From Candidatus Bathyarchaeota archaeon (GTDB taxonomy: Archaea; Thermoproteota; Bathyarchaeia; Bathyarchaeales; Bathycorpusculaceae), in assembly GCA_018396875.1 (NCBI GenBank), contig JAGTQG010000001.1:75077-139076 (forward strand): a stretch of 64,000 bases of DNA, read 5' to 3'. Under the pieces are notes generated by a model, which saw only the letters and a program-made list of their open reading frames with translations, was not told the origin of the DNA and did no database searches. Position 1 is the first letter of the stretch. Every line of letters starts with the position of its first letter. Shown piece by piece: positions 9,412 to 18,701 of this stretch. The translations under genes and the position numbers were made by a program.

Positions 9412-10275
9412 TCATGAAGCCAGCTCTTTTTTGAGTATATCACGCATTTTTATGGCGTCCACATCCAGCACTGGGCTTTCACTTATTACAACAGGGTTAA
9501 GCTTGAACTCAGCGATAACTTTTGCAAGTAAGGCAAAGTCAGGACCATACCCAGCTTCGTCCAGCGTATGGTGGCATTTTTCACCCTTCTCTGTAAACTC
9601 CACCTTGGTGAAGTGGCAGTGCATGTTTTTGACTGCATCAGTCCCTAAACGTTTTTCAACAGTCTCAACAATCCGACGGAAGTCTTCAACAGTCTTAAAT
9701 AAGCCCTTTTCCCTCGCGTGGAGGTGCGCCCAGTCTATGACAGGCTGGGTTTGCTCAACATTTTCGCATAAAGCTATAACTTCCTCGAGGCTTCCAAGCT
9801 GGGAGGGTTTTCCCATGGTTTCTGGACCAAGTTTGACACGAGTTACTCCAAGCGACTTCAACCTTTCAACAACATCTTTTAAGGCTTCTAGACAGTTGGC
9901 AAAGGCTTCCTTCGACGCTTTCTTACCATAAAACCCGGGGTGAAAAACAACTGTTTGAGCTTGCATCCACTGAGCCGCAGTGGCGCATGCCACTAAACGC
10001 GTTTTGCTGGCTTCAATGGTTTCTTTGTCACCACAAAAGTTTATGAAATAAGAGGCGTGGAGACTAAGTAGCACATCGTTCTCCTTAGCTTTTAAACCAA
10101 ATTTCTCCGCATCTTCACGTCTTATCTGTGGTTTCACACCCCATCGAACAGCTTGATACTCAAAAGCGTCTAGCCCTTCTTCCCGCAACAGCCTAGGAAC
10201 ATCCATCAAAGTGGCTTTCAGAGCTCTAAAACCAGGCGGAACCCCCGCTGGACCAAATCTTGGGCGATCAGCCAT
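9412..10275 (-). CDS. Endonuclease IV-like AP endonuclease / TIM-barrel protein
   Basis: A 287-residue xylose-isomerase-like TIM barrel of the AP endonuclease family 2. Putative zinc ligands follow the Nfo order: SLHASYFINF, VFHPGF, LGPETMGK, DWAHLHAR, NMHCHFT and HHTLDEAG. Nfo normally has DTCH where this has DWAH, and the Glu of the ENT motif appears as PETMG, so most of the tri-zinc site is retained. The likely role is incision of abasic DNA. A sugar isomerase of the same fold cannot be excluded. It lies leftward and alone, with a 59-base gap before the moeA pair. Confidence 0.8.
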   Translation of the reverse strand: MADRPRFGPAGVPPGFRALKATLMDVPRLLREEGLDAFEYQAVRWGVKPQIRREDAEKFGLKAKENDVLLSLHASYFINFCGDKETIEASKTRLVACATAAQWMQAQTVVFHPGFYGKKASKEAFANCLEALKDVVERLKSLGVTRVKLGPETMGKPSQLGSLEEVIALCENVEQTQPVIDWAHLHAREKGLFKTVEDFRRIVETVEKRLGTDAVKNMHCHFTKVEFTEKGEKCHHTLDEAGYGPDFALLAKVIAEFKLNPVVISESPVLDVDAIKMRDILKKELAS

Positions 10276-10295
10276 TTCTAAGCCTCTAAAGGCTT

Positions 10296-11144
10296 TTATC
10301 TTCTCTTGTAGCGATAACTTTTACGCACAAAAACCCCGTAAAGCAAAACTGCCAAGGCGGAAAACCAAGCCGCAAGATTCTGAAAAACCAGATACTTGCC
10401 ATGGGCTGGCAGGTCAGCCAAAGGCTTAATTAAGGATCCAAGGGCTGCGGCGGAAGCCCTAATGCCGGGGGCAGCAGCCTTTATGGCGTTGTCAAAAGCC
10501 GAGCACACCCATCCAAGGGGCGCAACTGTTTGGATGAAACTTTGCAAAGCATTGTTAGTTGCCGTTACAAATCCGAGAAGCTGGGGATTACTCTGATAAA
10601 CGTGGGCGAAAGCTCTATAAACAAGCCAAGGGTTGGCTAAAACTGAAATTAGTGTGGCTAAAGCCAGAAAAACAAGCAGCACCGTCACGGCGCCTTTCAC
10701 ACCTTTAACCTCAAGTAGCCCAGCTTTCATTTTACCTAAGAAAGCACTTATTCTGGCACTTAGCCCAGCACCGGTTTTCTCTGAACCCTTCGCTTTTTTG
10801 GACTGCCTAACTTTTTCTAGCGGTCTCATGGCGAGGTACTCCACCATGCAGGCCCAGCTCGCAGCGAGCACAATAACTATTGATGCAGGGACCATGTGGA
10901 AAAGGGGGCTGATCGAAAAGCCTAACAATGGAGCTTGAAAAGTAGCTTCATCCCGTACCCCAATGCTTATGGCGTAAAAAACAATTAAACATTCAACCAA
11001 GGATGCTGAGGCAATAAAAAGTGCCAGCGCCGTAAGCCCTTTTAGGGTTGACCAGCGAAACGGCACACTTCCAGAGGGCTTCTGCGCGGTCAATCGATCA
11101 CCACAAGCTAAACGTTTCGACCTTGTGTTTATGATGCTGTTCAA
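10296..11144 (-). CDS. Hypothetical membrane protein with four predicted helices
   Basis: A 282-residue protein that I do not recognise. Hydrophobic helices lie at about residues 33-58, 80-100, 152-178 and 250-272. A basic cytoplasmic stretch with KKAKGSEK separates the second and third. Between the last two helices is an Ala/Gly-rich amphipathic segment (NAIKAAAPGIRASAAALGSLIKPL). The C-terminus is strongly basic (RKSYRYKRR). The start is TTG 11144 or a later codon. It lies 20 bases upstream of the endonuclease IV-like gene, so the two may be co-transcribed. Confidence 0.55.
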   Translation of the reverse strand: MNSIINTRSKRLACGDRLTAQKPSGSVPFRWSTLKGLTALALFIASASLVECLIVFYAISIGVRDEATFQAPLLGFSISPLFHMVPASIVIVLAASWACMVEYLAMRPLEKVRQSKKAKGSEKTGAGLSARISAFLGKMKAGLLEVKGVKGAVTVLLVFLALATLISVLANPWLVYRAFAHVYQSNPQLLGFVTATNNALQSFIQTVAPLGWVCSAFDNAIKAAAPGIRASAAALGSLIKPLADLPAHGKYLVFQNLAAWFSALAVLLYGVFVRKSYRYKRR

Positions 11145-11161
11145 GTTAAAAAACGTGACTG

Positions 11162-11323
11162 TTATATGGGGAATTCATGTCCACACTTTGGGCACTTGGC
11201 GTATCCACACTGAACCGTGGACGGACATCCAGAACAGGCGAAAGCTCTCCCATAAGATATGTCAAACGTGAAACCACATTTTGTACAATGCACTATCCGC
11301 TTCGCTTTCGTTTTAACATCCAT
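11162..11323 (-). CDS. Small zinc-ribbon protein
   Basis: A 53-residue protein, MDVKTKAKR onward, rich in cysteine. CTKCG, CSGC, a single Cys in QCGY and a terminal CPKCGHEFP provide enough ligands for two zinc knuckles. I chose ATG 11323 because a GGGTGA ribosome site lies six bases upstream; longer versions add only MLLMLFEKRVTG. It sits 17 bases upstream of the 282-residue membrane protein on the same strand and is probably its operon leader. Function unknown; nucleic-acid or protein binding is typical of such ribbons. Confidence 0.65.
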   Translation of the reverse strand: MDVKTKAKRIVHCTKCGFTFDISYGRAFACSGCPSTVQCGYAKCPKCGHEFPI

Positions 11324-11479
11324 TCCTGTCACCCTTTTCTCGAAAAGCATGAGCAACAACGAAACTTTAAACTTTTCTAGATGCTTGAATTTTTAAAGGA
11401 AAGTCTTAACAACAAATAAATCTTATTAAAAAGATACAACCTTTAAAAAATAGGCTTCGACCGTTGGCACAGGGCTCAG

Positions 11480-12463
11480 ATGTTGAAAGCTGGAAAAAAT
11501 GAGAGGCTGGAACTGTACAAGGACAGAAATGTTCAAGTTTTTTTAGGTAAGTTTCTAAGCGGCGAGATTAGTGAGCTTAAACCAACCTTTGACGCGAAAG
11601 TTGGTTACAGGTATCCTGAAGTTGAAGCAGTTTTAGGAGGAACATCAGACGTCGAAGAGTTTCTCGAAAAACTTTACTTAGCCGGAATTCTTGAAAGAAG
11701 GCTTTATGACAAGATTATTTATTGTCCGAACTGCGGCTCACAAAACGTTTCAACTCATTACTGTTGTCCCTACTGCAAATCCTTCAACATTCGTAAGGGC
11801 TCTCTAATAGAGCACGTGAAATGTGGATATATGGATGTGGAGGAAAACTTCCGGAAAGGCGAGAAACTTGTTTGTCCAAAATGTCGGGAGGAACTGAAAA
11901 AGCCGGACGCCGACTACAGAAGGGCTGGAATATGGTGTACCTGCCAGGAATGCGGCAAAAGCTTTGACATACCGGTTCCAAGACATTTTTGCAGGGACTG
12001 TCAATCAGAATTCACATTTGAGGATGTAGAGATTAAAGACGTTTATGCCTACACGTTGAACGAGAATGTAAAGGGCGAAATAACCGCTGGATGGATTTTC
12101 GTTGCGCCTATAAGAGAGTTTCTAATGGAAAACGGGTTTGAGGTTGAGGCCCCAGCCTTTATCAAAGGCAAGTCGGGCGCAAATCACATGTTTGACATAG
12201 CTGCCTACAAGGAAGGCAAAACGGGAAAAGTAACTGTCTTGGATGTAGCGATAGCCACAGAGAACGCTGTTATGGAGCAACCGGTTATAGCGCTTTTCGC
12301 TAAGATGTATGATGTTTCGCCGGAACACGCTTTTCTGGTGGCTATTCCAAAGCTAAGCGAAAATGCGAAAAAGATGGCGGAGCTTTACAACATAAAGGTT
12401 ATAGAGGCAAAAGACGCAAAGGAAGTGATGAAATCCCTAAAAGAGAAAATAGCCAAAAAATAG
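11480..12463 (+). CDS. Zinc-ribbon (TackOD1-like) protein with C-terminal nuclease-fold-like domain
   Basis: A 327-residue protein. The central part (about 75-190) carries paired cysteine knuckles: CPNCG, CCPYC, CxYMDVEENF, CPKC, CTCQECGK and CRDCQSEF. This spacing resembles the TackOD1 output domain described in Thaumarchaeota. The C-terminal part (about 205-325) reads like a restriction-endonuclease-fold domain: a helix with FLMENGFEVEAPA, then GANHMFDIAAY, KVTVLDVAIA and a helical tail. The second catalytic signature would be LDVA, lacking the usual Lys, so nuclease activity is doubtful. It is divergent from the small zinc-ribbon gene. A regulator or DNA-sensing role is inference. Confidence 0.65.
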   Translation: MLKAGKNERLELYKDRNVQVFLGKFLSGEISELKPTFDAKVGYRYPEVEAVLGGTSDVEEFLEKLYLAGILERRLYDKIIYCPNCGSQNVSTHYCCPYCKSFNIRKGSLIEHVKCGYMDVEENFRKGEKLVCPKCREELKKPDADYRRAGIWCTCQECGKSFDIPVPRHFCRDCQSEFTFEDVEIKDVYAYTLNENVKGEITAGWIFVAPIREFLMENGFEVEAPAFIKGKSGANHMFDIAAYKEGKTGKVTVLDVAIATENAVMEQPVIALFAKMYDVSPEHAFLVAIPKLSENAKKMAELYNIKVIEAKDAKEVMKSLKEKIAKK

Positions 12464-12474
12464 GTTTGCAACAT

Positions 12475-14913
12475 TTAACCACATGAAAAAACCGCAACGT
12501 TTCCCAGTTCAGTTACAACCTTAATTATGAAGCCATCCGACGGTAAGAGCAGGTCTTCCCTACTGTAGTCTACTGTTTCGCCTGAATTAATGAAAAAGTC
12601 CACGCTATGGCGCATGTGAGATTTCTCGGTTATTATCCATAAGGCGACTATGTGGGCTGTTGTAGCCCCTTCATTTTTGAGCATGAAGATGGCGCCATAT
12701 TTCAAGCCTACTTTAACTGTGAAAGAGTTTATACTTACTGTTGTGGGAGCCCCGTCCGGGTTTTCGTCGTGGAAGACAAGCTTTATTGTACCGTTGTTTG
12801 GGTTGATGTAGCATTGCCAAGAGTTTTCTAGGCTTATCGTGTGGTCTTTGAAGTACAATGTTGGTGAGATGGTTTCTATTTTGTCGTATTGATTGTTTAT
12901 CCAGTTGTATGCTTCTAGAATCCATTGTTCTTTTGTATCATTTGTCTTGAAACGAATGTTGATCTTAACAAAGGAAATGTTTTCAATGGGGTATCTCGTC
13001 AAATTTAGCGTGAAATCTCCTCCGATAGATAGGCTATATGTTTTGCTTTCTAACTGGGCTTTCAGTTCTATAAGGTCTAACCAAAGCTCAAAGGGTGTTG
13101 AGGTGGGTTTCACCGCGGTGATTTTCAATTTCCATACGCTGGTTACTGGGTCCTTGAAGCTTGTGGCGTTGACTGTTATTGTTTGACTTATGGTTGTATC
13201 ATATGTCCCCATCATTGTGAAGTTATAGCCATCACCGCTGTTGGGATATTCATTTATCTGATAGAGCTGAAATGTTGCGTTAACTCCATCGGTTGTGCAT
13301 TTGCCGTTTACAGTCCAGTTTAAGCTTGCCCATTCTTCGAAATTGCTGTTCCCGGTGAACTCAACCTCGGCAACATGCCTTGGAGGCGGTAGGCGTATAG
13401 CCAAGACATCAGAGTTCTTCACGTAAACGGTCATAGCTGAGCTTAGAGAGCGGTATTTCGTAGCGATAACATGAGGGTTATCGTCCAGCGTTATGTTCTG
13501 TATGAAAACCTTGGGCACATAATCATTCACGTCTTGAGGTCTGATTTGCTGCTGTCCATAAATTACGTTGTCTATTGTGAGGGTGGTTTCATAGCTATAA
13601 CTTGTCGAGGACCCCCGCGTCGTTATTCCGCCTAAAACGAGATAGTTGCCAGCCCGTTCAGGCGGTATGGTTAGTGACGTGTATGTTTGGAGTGTTGTTT
13701 GAGTGGTTTGCGCTTGCGTCACTGTCGAGCTGGCTTGGAACTCGAAGACATCTGTAAGTCTTATCGCTAATAGGCTTATATACTGCCAGTCTGCGCTTGG
13801 AGTTGTGTCAGTATCTGCTATTTGGAACTTGATGCTGTGCGCACCTGCAGTAAAATAGCGGACAGCAATTATTGCAAAGCAATGTTCCTCGTTAGTGCTC
13901 GTATCTTCGATTCGGGCATAGCTCCATGTGGATTCGCCGCCCACCAAGTATGGGATGTATTCAACTCCATCGTCGATGTTTAGCCTAACTGAAACAGAGC
14001 TTAACGTAGAGTCTGATTCAACTTTTGCACTTGCCCAAATTAAATAGTAGCCAGCAGTGGAAGGGTTCACAGTTATTTCATAAGTGTCTCCTTGAAGGTT
14101 TCCCCAAACATTATCAACGTTTACCTGCTCACCACTCTCATAGACGCCTACGTATTCGGCGTTTGGTAAGTTATCAAGTCTAATTGCGTAAATCCCGCCT
14201 CTTAATGCTGTTACACTGGCACCAGAACTCGAGACAGCGATTTGCCACTTGAAAGTTACACTGCTTCCTGTCCCCTCATATAAGTAGGCAAACATCTGTG
14301 GCATTACTTCACTGTTAGCGACTCTTGGGCGGTCCATGTATCTGGCTAAGACAGTTGAGTCTTGAACAAACTGGGCATGCGCTTGACGTGACGTGGAGGA
14401 GCATGTTAGCTCTATGTAGCCCAACACAAGGTATTCTGCCTGATTTTCCGCCTGGAACGTTAACGATAGATAATCCGAGTATTGGGTTGAACTGACGGTG
14501 AAAGCCGTCTCACTTGCTATGAAATAATAAGTGACGCCGACAAGGGAACTTCGGATTTTCATGTAACTACCATCATCATTCCGCAAATCATCCACCGTGC
14601 CTGAAACAATCACCCCATTTATAGGATCGGATACGTCTGGGTGGAAACTCCATTCAACACCAGCTGCTTTCTCCTCTGTAAATGACCCGATGAGACTATT
14701 ATTTTCAAGTCGCAGTGAGAGAGGTTCAACGTTTGATATTTTCACATTTTCCTGAGTCTTTTGCCAGTCGAATTGGCTCATTTGGTAGCTCCATAAAACT
14801 ACGTTTGCAACTATCACTGTTATGAGTATTAGGCTTAACATTACAACTAGAACGTTGCTTACGCCCCGCCTGTCAGACTTTATCCTTCTAAGGTGCCTTA
14901 TAATAGCCTTCAA
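12475..14913 (-). CDS. Giant type IV pilin-like surface protein
   Basis: About 812 residues. The N-terminus is a class III (prepilin) signal: basic RRIKSDRRG followed by the hydrophobic helix VSNVLVVMLSLILITVIVAN. The rest is beta-rich, with repeated aromatic/Thr strands that resemble lectin-like or jelly-roll domains, and no cysteine clusters. It is the last gene of the leftward pilus operon and overlaps the end of the small pilin gene. Start codons GTG 14916 and TTG 14913 are both possible. Assembly as a minor pilin or tip adhesin is inferred from position and size. Confidence 0.72.
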   Translation of the reverse strand: MKAIIRHLRRIKSDRRGVSNVLVVMLSLILITVIVANVVLWSYQMSQFDWQKTQENVKISNVEPLSLRLENNSLIGSFTEEKAAGVEWSFHPDVSDPINGVIVSGTVDDLRNDDGSYMKIRSSLVGVTYYFIASETAFTVSSTQYSDYLSLTFQAENQAEYLVLGYIELTCSSTSRQAHAQFVQDSTVLARYMDRPRVANSEVMPQMFAYLYEGTGSSVTFKWQIAVSSSGASVTALRGGIYAIRLDNLPNAEYVGVYESGEQVNVDNVWGNLQGDTYEITVNPSTAGYYLIWASAKVESDSTLSSVSVRLNIDDGVEYIPYLVGGESTWSYARIEDTSTNEEHCFAIIAVRYFTAGAHSIKFQIADTDTTPSADWQYISLLAIRLTDVFEFQASSTVTQAQTTQTTLQTYTSLTIPPERAGNYLVLGGITTRGSSTSYSYETTLTIDNVIYGQQQIRPQDVNDYVPKVFIQNITLDDNPHVIATKYRSLSSAMTVYVKNSDVLAIRLPPPRHVAEVEFTGNSNFEEWASLNWTVNGKCTTDGVNATFQLYQINEYPNSGDGYNFTMMGTYDTTISQTITVNATSFKDPVTSVWKLKITAVKPTSTPFELWLDLIELKAQLESKTYSLSIGGDFTLNLTRYPIENISFVKINIRFKTNDTKEQWILEAYNWINNQYDKIETISPTLYFKDHTISLENSWQCYINPNNGTIKLVFHDENPDGAPTTVSINSFTVKVGLKYGAIFMLKNEGATTAHIVALWIITEKSHMRHSVDFFINSGETVDYSREDLLLPSDGFIIKVVTELGNVAVFSCG

Positions 14914-15310
14914 CACTGTTCCCTCTTAACGTTACAATCTTTATGCGGTACACGCTGCCGCTTTCCCATGGATACGTGATGTTCAACCATCCATGGCTGC
15001 CTATTTCCAAATCAAGCCTTGCAAAGGCTTGAGTAGGAGTGCTGTTTATGTAGACTGCTGAAACTGTGATTGCAACTTTTCCAGTGTTGCGTATGTATAC
15101 GCCTATGCGGTTAACCCTTGTTTCATTGTTGAACCAGACATCCTCTATGATGAAGCGTTCACCCATAACCTCCCTAAGATTCGCTGTAACCACGTATGTG
15201 GTAGCTGCGGCTATTGACATGGCGGCTACAGCCACAACCATAAGCAGAAGATTGCTTAACACTGGGCTTACAGCCCGTCTGTCCATGAGAAATCTCAAAA
15301 ACATGCACAT
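14888..15310 (-). CDS. Archaeal type IV pilin
   Basis: Small pilin precursor of up to 140 residues. MDRRAVSPVLSNLLLMVVAV is the classic archaeal prepilin pattern: two Arg, small residue, VSP, then a long hydrophobic helix cut by prepilin peptidase. The remaining 95 residues form a beta-rich head ending in GYYKAP. The real start is probably ATG 15286 (MDRRAVSP), because MCMFLRFL is unusual ahead of the basic motif. It follows the TadC-like gene by 14 bases and overlaps the large pilin-like gene. It is the likely main fibre subunit. Confidence 0.8.
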   Translation of the reverse strand: MCMFLRFLMDRRAVSPVLSNLLLMVVAVAAMSIAAATTYVVTANLREVMGERFIIEDVWFNNETRVNRIGVYIRNTGKVAITVSAVYINSTPTQAFARLDLEIGSHGWLNITYPWESGSVYRIKIVTLRGNSVEGYYKAP

Positions 15311-15324
15311 GCCTCACCAGCCTC

Positions 15325-16140
15325 CTACAAGAAAAGTTTTAGGGCAATATAACCACAGATCATTAGAGCCAAGCTATGCTTTAGTCCAGCGTTTATGGTG
15401 CCTTCGCCCATTTTGCCAGCCACCAGACCGCCGAAAAATGCTTGAATAACCGTCAAATGAAAGAATAGCCGTTTAACCTCTTCTGGCGCCATTATAGCTG
15501 CGCCGAGTATTGGCAAACCTTGCATGTCCACGAAGAACGACTTGAACAGCAGTATAATGGTGAATATGAAGACGAAGAAGGCCACGTAAATTATGGCGAT
15601 GTATGGGCGTGTCTGGTTTCGCCTTTCCTTATGCAACAGCAGTGTTGACTGGACAAACTTGCCCATGGGGTCAAAAATCTTCTCCACATGTCCGCCTGAA
15701 CGGTTTGCCTCAATTATTAAGGGGACTGTCCGCTGCACAAGAAGGGTGTTGACACGTTTAGCAAAAGCAACCAAAGCCTCCTCTAGAGTCATGCCCCATG
15801 AAATCTGCGCCGTCATTTTACGCAGTTCAGCCGTTAAGGGTCCAAAATCCCTTTTCGCCGCTTCTTCAAGGGCACGTGGCAAAGTCATGCCAGTTTCTTG
15901 AGCTTGCACTATGCTTCTGAAAAGGTCTGGCAAGTGTTCGTCTATGGCTTTCCTCCACCTGTATTCAACGTAATTCAGCACCGTGGGAGGAGTGAATGTT
16001 ACTATGATAGCGAAAAAGACAAAATCGTCGAAAACAGGGGTTCCGCCAGTCCTAAAAAAGCCGAAAACAGTTATGGCTAAAGCTACCGTGACGGACGCAA
16101 ACCACACGACTCGTTTCACTTTCCTCTCTATTTTCGGCAT
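15325..16140 (-). CDS. Type II/IV secretion membrane platform protein, TadC/FlaJ-like
   Basis: A 271-residue integral membrane protein of the GspF/TadC family. Helices lie at about residues 10-50, 190-215 and 235-268, around a cytoplasmic helical domain (DLFRSIVQAQETGMTLPRAL, with the family pattern of a Gly-Met turn and RALEEAA). A second helical domain follows with SGGHVEKIFDPMGKF. These proteins form the inner-membrane platform driven by the adjacent ATPase. It lies three bases after its paralogue in a leftward operon. Confidence 0.85.
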   Translation of the reverse strand: MPKIERKVKRVVWFASVTVALAITVFGFFRTGGTPVFDDFVFFAIIVTFTPPTVLNYVEYRWRKAIDEHLPDLFRSIVQAQETGMTLPRALEEAAKRDFGPLTAELRKMTAQISWGMTLEEALVAFAKRVNTLLVQRTVPLIIEANRSGGHVEKIFDPMGKFVQSTLLLHKERRNQTRPYIAIIYVAFFVFIFTIILLFKSFFVDMQGLPILGAAIMAPEEVKRLFFHLTVIQAFFGGLVAGKMGEGTINAGLKHSLALMICGYIALKLFL

Positions 16141-16143
16141 GCT

Positions 16144-17151
16144 CTACCACTTTGGCGAAACAGAATCCAAAATTATGAGGAACATTATGGAACACACAGG
16201 AACCCCTATGTAGGTTAATAAGTTAAGCAGCAAGTCTGGACTCAGAGGACCGAGGCTGCCGCCGCCCATCATAGCCATAACCGCAAGCATAATGATCAAC
16301 AGCAATGGCCCAGTCACAAGAAGAGCTACGTAAAACTCTGAAAGAATGGACAGCGTGTCTGAGAACTTTTGAAGGCTTATCCTCTTCAGTTTCATGTGTT
16401 CCTTGGACTTTGCCCTAAGGAAAGAGGAAAGACTGCTACCAGAGTGAATTGTCGAAATGAAGCCCTCGAGCATTTCCCGAAATAGCGTGGAAGGTGATCT
16501 TTTAGACGCGTTTTCCAAAGCCGAAATTATGTCCAGTCCGAAGATGTTAATGTCGCGGATTATGTTTTTCGCCTCTGCCGAAACCGCCAAAGGCACTGGA
16601 AGATTTGATAATGAATGGAAGATTTTCTCGGGTGGAACGCCTGCACTTGCAAGAATAGACATGTAACCCGTGGCAAAGGCTAACTCATCCTCTAAATCCC
16701 GCTTAATCTTATCAGCACGATAAACCGGGTAAACATAAAACCCGACAACTGAAAAAGCCACCGTGAAAAGGCTGCCTCCCAAACCAAATAGTATGGCAGG
16801 AAAAACCGGTGTTTGGAAAACGAAGAGGAGCACGCATGGTACACATATGAAGACGGCTAGCGCGGTTATGGCTGTTGAAAAAACCGTTAAGCTGACATAG
16901 GCTCTAAAACTGGTTTTAATTCCAGCCCTTTGCAGATGTATGCTTAAATCTTGAAAAAGAGGCAGAATTGGTCCAATTCTTCCGCCAACAAGCCTGTAAG
17001 CAATGGAAGAAAGACTTTCAGCCTTAAACTCCACGTTGCGGCTGCCACTTTCATTTATAATCTTTTCATCTTTGGTTTTGAGCCTTTTAAATTGCAACAG
17101 CAGATGATTGTAGAAGTTCTTAAAAGTTTCAGATATTTTCGCCCTTTTCAT
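16144..17151 (-). CDS. Type II/IV secretion membrane platform protein, TadB/FlaJ-like
   Basis: A 335-residue membrane protein, the partner of the following TadC-like protein. A soluble N-terminal segment (about 1-75) precedes two helices near 85-140. A cytoplasmic helical domain contains LASAGVPPEKIFHSLSNLP and the second-half motif GLDIISALENASKRSP. Two C-terminal helices lie at about 270-330. It overlaps the ATPase gene by four bases (ATGA), showing translational coupling. Two half-size platform proteins in place of one FlaJ resemble Tad and archaeal adhesion-pilus systems more than an archaellum. Confidence 0.85.
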   Translation of the reverse strand: MKRAKISETFKNFYNHLLLQFKRLKTKDEKIINESGSRNVEFKAESLSSIAYRLVGGRIGPILPLFQDLSIHLQRAGIKTSFRAYVSLTVFSTAITALAVFICVPCVLLFVFQTPVFPAILFGLGGSLFTVAFSVVGFYVYPVYRADKIKRDLEDELAFATGYMSILASAGVPPEKIFHSLSNLPVPLAVSAEAKNIIRDINIFGLDIISALENASKRSPSTLFREMLEGFISTIHSGSSLSSFLRAKSKEHMKLKRISLQKFSDTLSILSEFYVALLVTGPLLLIIMLAVMAMMGGGSLGPLSPDLLLNLLTYIGVPVCSIMFLIILDSVSPKW

Positions 17152-18701
17152 TTGAGCCCCATCCTTGCTCTTTGGAAAACTCTCGCCGGGTTGGTGTAGT
17201 ATTCACGGATTACATTGGCTACTTCCGTGTATCTGCGGATACCTCTCTTAACCATCCATTCGAGAACCGTTTTTCTGCGATAAAGCTCCCGTCTAACGTC
17301 GTCTTCGCTTAAATCCATCTTTCTCATATGCTCCTCCAAGAGGGAGCTGTGACCCAGAAACTCGAATGCGTCGTTCTTTGGCTTCCACCGGAAAACTTCC
17401 TCCGTCAATATGTTACTTGTTTTCACATCAAACCCGAGGACTTCCGTTGCCGTAATTGTTCTTCTAGCCGGCTTTCCCTCGATTTCGGTTCTCGCCATAA
17501 CCATTACGAGGTCAATCATAGCTATGAGGGGCTTTGGAATATTCATGGGTTCAGACTCGAGGCGGTTTATCACGGCTTCCACGGATTCTGCGTGAATGGT
17601 GCACATTCCAAGATGCCCCGTCGCCATAGCCTGAAAAAGCGTGTAAGCTTCTTCGCCGCGGATTTCGCCTACAATTATGTAGTCTGGTCTCTGTCGTACA
17701 GCTGCTTTCAAAAGGTCGAATAGGGTTATGGCGCTTTTGTTGTCGTATCCAAAGCCTTCCCTAACAACGGATGGAATCCAGTTTTCATGGGGCAAATTAA
17801 GCTCTTGAGTGTCTTCTACACTTACGATCTTCATTTCAGGCTTTATGAACATGGATAAGCAGTTAAGCATGGTTGTTTTTCCAGCAGCTATACCGCCTGC
17901 TACAAGCACTGAGGCGCGGTTTTCTATAATGTACCAGAGGTAAGCAGCCATCTCCGACGAGAGCGTGTTAAAGGCAATGAGGTCTGAAATTGTTAGAGGG
18001 TCCACTCTGAAACGGCGCACCGTGAAAGTTGAGCCTCTCTTCGTTATTTCATTTCCATATGTTAATTGTATGCGGCTTCCATCCGGCAGCGAAGCGTCCA
18101 AGATTGGAGAAGCTATGGAAATGTTTTTGCCTGCCAGATAGGCTAAGCGAACTATGAAGGAGTTGAGTTCCGCTTCGTCGCTGAAAATTATGTTTGTGGG
18201 CAGTGACTCGTAAGACCTGTGCCAAACATATATTGGTATGTTTACGCCGTCGCATGAAATGTCCTCAATCATATGGTCCTTCATTAACGGGTCAATTTTG
18301 CCATAGCCTATGAAGTCCCTTGTAAGGTAGTATAGGAGTTTGTCAATGGATTCTGTTGGAATTTTTATATGGTATTTTTTAATCACATGCCTTGCTTTTT
18401 CGCGAAGATACTCCTCGGCTTTTTCTTTGGTTTCTATTTCCTTCAGGTTTACGTCAATTTCTTCCATCAGAATGCTTTTGACCTCTTTTAGACGCCCTTC
18501 CTCCTCCTTTGTCAGGGTGGGCTCAATGACCTCATAACGGGTTTTCTGGGTTTCTGGATCCTTGACTATAGCGGCATAGACGTAGGGCTCCTGTATTGGG
18601 TAAACTTCCCTAAAGACGGCTGGTTTTCTCTCTTTTGCCTCTACTACTATGCTGAATTCTGTTTCTTCGGTTGTTTTTGCCTTTTTAGTGGTTTTTGGCA
18701 T
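17148..18701 (-). CDS. Type II/IV secretion system ATPase (TadA/VirB11/PilT family)
   Basis: Hexameric assembly ATPase of 517 residues that powers pilin polymerisation. Walker A is GGIAAGKTTML (about 268), the Asp box VEDTQEL, Walker B region DYIIVGEIRGEEAY (about 343) and the His box ATGHLGMCTIHAES (about 365). The N-terminal domain (1-240) is the two-part NTD of this family, with the GYGKIDPLM signature. It heads the leftward operon. A TATA-like ATAATATAC (18745-18753) sits about 45 bases ahead of the ATG, and AAAGGG lies close to it. No prepilin peptidase is in the window. Confidence 0.92.
   Translation of the reverse strand: MPKTTKKAKTTEETEFSIVVEAKERKPAVFREVYPIQEPYVYAAIVKDPETQKTRYEVIEPTLTKEEEGRLKEVKSILMEEIDVNLKEIETKEKAEEYLREKARHVIKKYHIKIPTESIDKLLYYLTRDFIGYGKIDPLMKDHMIEDISCDGVNIPIYVWHRSYESLPTNIIFSDEAELNSFIVRLAYLAGKNISIASPILDASLPDGSRIQLTYGNEITKRGSTFTVRRFRVDPLTISDLIAFNTLSSEMAAYLWYIIENRASVLVAGGIAAGKTTMLNCLSMFIKPEMKIVSVEDTQELNLPHENWIPSVVREGFGYDNKSAITLFDLLKAAVRQRPDYIIVGEIRGEEAYTLFQAMATGHLGMCTIHAESVEAVINRLESEPMNIPKPLIAMIDLVMVMARTEIEGKPARRTITATEVLGFDVKTSNILTEEVFRWKPKNDAFEFLGHSSLLEEHMRKMDLSEDDVRRELYRRKTVLEWMVKRGIRRYTEVANVIREYYTNPARVFQRARMGLK

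Noticed and set aside
9431-9931. A 166-codon rightward open frame
   Set aside because: It lies wholly antisense to the endonuclease IV-like gene and is Ser-rich without family features.
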